From assembly GCA_007116635.1 (NCBI GenBank), contig SKIB01000094.1:1-34114 (forward strand): a DNA stretch of 34,114 nucleotides, read 5' to 3'. The number at the start of each line of letters is the position of its first letter. Within the stretch, counting starts at the first letter, position 1. Shown here one piece after another: positions 32,249-34,114 of the stretch. The notes beneath the pieces are model-generated. The model ran no database searches. It was not told the origin of the DNA and was given only the letters and a program-made list of their open reading frames with translations. The translations under genes were made by a program, and so were the position numbers. This DNA is from Saccharospirillaceae bacterium (lineage in GTDB: Bacteria; Pseudomonadota; Gammaproteobacteria; Pseudomonadales; Natronospirillaceae).

Positions 32249-34114
32249 ACAAATTAGCATCGATGGTTTCAGTGAGAAGGCTTACCTGGACTATGCCATG
32301 TACGTCATTCTCGATCGTGCCTTGCCGCATCTGGGCGATGGCCTCAAGCCGGTGCAACGACGCATTATTTACGCCATGAGTGAGCTGGGGCTAAAGGCCA
32401 GTGCCAAGCACAAGAAGTCGGCCCGCACCGTGGGTGATGTGTTGGGTAAGTTCCATCCTCATGGTGACAGCGCCTGTTACGAAGCCATGGTGTTGATGGC
32501 GCAGTCCTTTAGCTATCGTTACCCCCTGATTGATGGTCAGGGGAACTGGGGTAGCCAGGACGACCCCAAATCCTTCGCTGCCATGCGTTACACCGAATCC
32601 AAGTTGTCGCCCATTGCCGAACTGTTGCTGGCAGAGGTGGATCAGGGCACGGTCGACTGGCAACCCAACTTTGATGGCAGTTTGGAAGAGCCCTGCCTGT
32701 TGCCCGCCAGAGTGCCCCATGTGCTGCTCAATGGCACCACTGGCATTGCCGTGGGCATGGCCACCGACATTCCGCCGCATAACCTGCGCGAGGTGATTTC
32801 TGTCTGCGTGCAGCTGCTGGATCAGCCCGACACTCCGTTAAACGAATTGTTGACCCTGCTGCCAGGGCCGGACCTGCCCTCGGGCGGCGAGCTGATCAGC
32901 AGTAAAGACGAACTGTATCGTCTGTATGAAAGTGGTAAGGGCAGTTACCGAGTGCGGGCGCGCTATCAGGTCGAAGAAGGCCAGGTTGTTATTGAGGAGC
33001 TGCCTTTTCAGGTCAGTGGCTCCAAATTGCTGGAACAGATCGCGGCGCAAATGCAGGCCAAAAAGTTGCCGATGATTGCCGATCTGCGTGACGAATCCGA
33101 CCATGAAAGCCCGGTACGCCTGGTGATCGAGCCGCGCTCTAACAGGGTCGACCTTGCGGCCCTGATGGATCACCTATTTGCAACCACCGACCTGGAAAAG
33201 CAGTATCGGGTCAATATGAACATCATTGGTCTGGACGGTAAACCCCAGGTCAAAGCACTGAAGCCCATGTTGCTAGAATGGCTGCAATTTCGCCAGCAAA
33301 CCCTAACCAAGCGATTGCAGCATCGGTTAGACAAAGTGCGCGACCGCTTGCATGTCTTGGACGCCTTACTGCTGGCCTTCCTTAATATTGACGAAGTGAT
33401 TCGCATCATCCGCTTTGAGGACGAGCCCAAGGCCTGCCTGGTGAGCAGCTTTCGCCTGACGGAACGCCAAGCTGAAGCCATTCTGGAGCTGCGTTTGCGT
33501 CATTTGGCCAAGCTAGAAGAAATGAAAATTCGCGCCGAGCAGGACCAACTGGCCAAAGAGCGTGACAGCCTGGAGAAAACCCTGTCCAGCCCGGCCAGAC
33601 TGCGAACTCTGATGAAAAAAGAGTTGCTGGCCGATGCGCAAACCTTTGGCGATGACCGTCGCAGCAGTTGGGTGCAGCGCCAAGAAGCCAAGGCCTTTAA
33701 TGAGTCTGATCTGTTGGCTAATGAACCTGTTACCGTGATTCTGTCGCAGAAGGGCTGGTTACGCAGCGCCAAAGGCCATGACATCGACCCGCAAAGCCTG
33801 GGCTACAAAACCGGTGATCAGTTCCACTTAGCAGTGCGGGGTCGCAGCCATCATCCTTTGGTGTTATTGGATCAAAGTGGTAAAAGCTACACCCTGGCAA
33901 CCCATAGCCTTCCTTCGGCACGCTCTCAGGGCGAGCCCTTAAGTGGTCGTATTGCCGCCGATGGCCCAATCGAGATTGCGGCCGCCTTGCTGCTGCCAGA
34001 AGAACAGGCTTTGGTTTTGGCTTCAGATGCCGGCTATGGTTACCTTACCAAGGTGAGTCAGTTGCTGAGCAAGACTCGTCAGGGCAAGGCGGTCTTGACC
34101 CTGACCAATCAGGC
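32232..34114 (+). CDS. parC: DNA topoisomerase IV subunit A ParC (partial, 3' end outside window)
   Basis: ParC is the DNA-cleaving subunit. From ATG 32232 an open frame of 627 codons reaches the window edge, against about 752 in E. coli. The N-terminus reads [20 protein letters not shown], and numbering matches E. coli exactly: active-site Tyr120 in AAMRYTES, and quinolone-region Ser80 and Glu84 in [12 protein letters not shown], both of the susceptible type. The winged-helix/tower region and the beginning of the beta-pinwheel domain are present. It overlaps the parE stop by 17 bp. In E. coli parC and parE are not adjacent; here they are. Confidence 0.97.
   Translation, partial: MNNSFEQISIDGFSEKAYLDYAMYVILDRALPHLGDGLKPVQRRIIYAMSELGLKASAKHKKSARTVGDVLGKFHPHGDSACYEAMVLMAQSFSYRYPLIDGQGNWGSQDDPKSFAAMRYTESKLSPIAELLLAEVDQGTVDWQPNFDGSLEEPCLLPARVPHVLLNGTTGIAVGMATDIPPHNLREVISVCVQLLDQPDTPLNELLTLLPGPDLPSGGELISSKDELYRLYESGKGSYRVRARYQVEEGQVVIEELPFQVSGSKLLEQIAAQMQAKKLPMIADLRDESDHESPVRLVIEPRSNRVDLAALMDHLFATTDLEKQYRVNMNIIGLDGKPQVKALKPMLLEWLQFRQQTLTKRLQHRLDKVRDRLHVLDALLLAFLNIDEVIRIIRFEDEPKACLVSSFRLTERQAEAILELRLRHLAKLEEMKIRAEQDQLAKERDSLEKTLSSPARLRTLMKKELLADAQTFGDDRRSSWVQRQEAKAFNESDLLANEPVTVILSQKGWLRSAKGHDIDPQSLGYKTGDQFHLAVRGRSHHPLVLLDQSGKSYTLATHSLPSARSQGEPLSGRIAADGPIEIAAALLLPEEQALVLASDAGYGYLTKVSQLLSKTRQGKAVLTLTNQ

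Overview
The window is chromosomal DNA from a gammaproteobacterium. The evidence is a set of E. coli-like genes: cmoA/cmoB, the tolC | nudF-yqiB-cpdA-yqiA-parE arrangement found in E. coli, a ParC that keeps E. coli residue numbering through its active site, and a Fur box. A BCCT osmolyte transporter and an FbpABC iron system suggest a marine or brackish relative of the Oceanospirillales/Alteromonadales. I cannot name a genus. Gene density is high, base composition looks balanced and uniform, and I see no insertion sequence, phage gene, integrase or CRISPR array.

Layout. (1) 1-1429, minus: cmoA-cmoB, making the cmo5U34 wobble modification of tRNA; cmoB runs off the left edge. (2) 1531-7538, plus: a compact signalling operon of a STAS anti-sigma-antagonist-like protein, a REC-PP2C-HATPase 'partner-switching' regulator (HsbR/CrsR-like), a FIST sensor, a hybrid histidine kinase with its own Hpt domain, and CheR. 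(3) 7539-7856: a 318-bp gap with a weak terminator candidate. (4) 7857-17874, plus: cheY-cheA-cheW-mcp-cheD-cheB, then a second hybrid kinase and a receiver protein with an unrecognised C-terminal half. (5) 17929-21505, minus: fbpA-fbpB-fbpC ferric iron ABC importer behind a sigma70-type promoter with a Fur box just downstream of it. (6) 21622-21888, minus: two identical tRNA-Phe(GAA) genes with promoter and terminator. (7) 21990-27642, minus: tolC-like outer-membrane factor, BCCT transporter, a cNMP/CBS/DUF294 nucleotidyltransferase-like protein and a DEDDh exonuclease. (8) 27824-34114, plus: nudF-yqiB-cpdA-yqiA-parE-parC; parC runs off the right edge.

How it works together. Blocks 2 and 4 together form a 16-kb signalling island. 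CheA/CheW and one membrane chemoreceptor form the array. CheR, CheB and CheD adapt the receptor, and its last residues (DEWESF) form a CheR/CheB-tethering pentapeptide that matches the pentapeptide-dependent type of CheR encoded here. Alongside sit a FIST sensor next to a kinase (the gene arrangement of the NosP/NahK nitric-oxide pathway) and a STAS/PP2C/kinase partner switch (the domain arrangement of HsbA/HsbR in Pseudomonas and CrsA/CrsR in Shewanella). My inference is that the island links a chemosensory array to a phosphorelay that controls a sigma or anti-sigma factor encoded elsewhere. CheA has no visible P2 domain; its linker instead carries three aromatic FGxF repeats that may dock response regulators. 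The remaining genes are mostly housekeeping, in conserved order.
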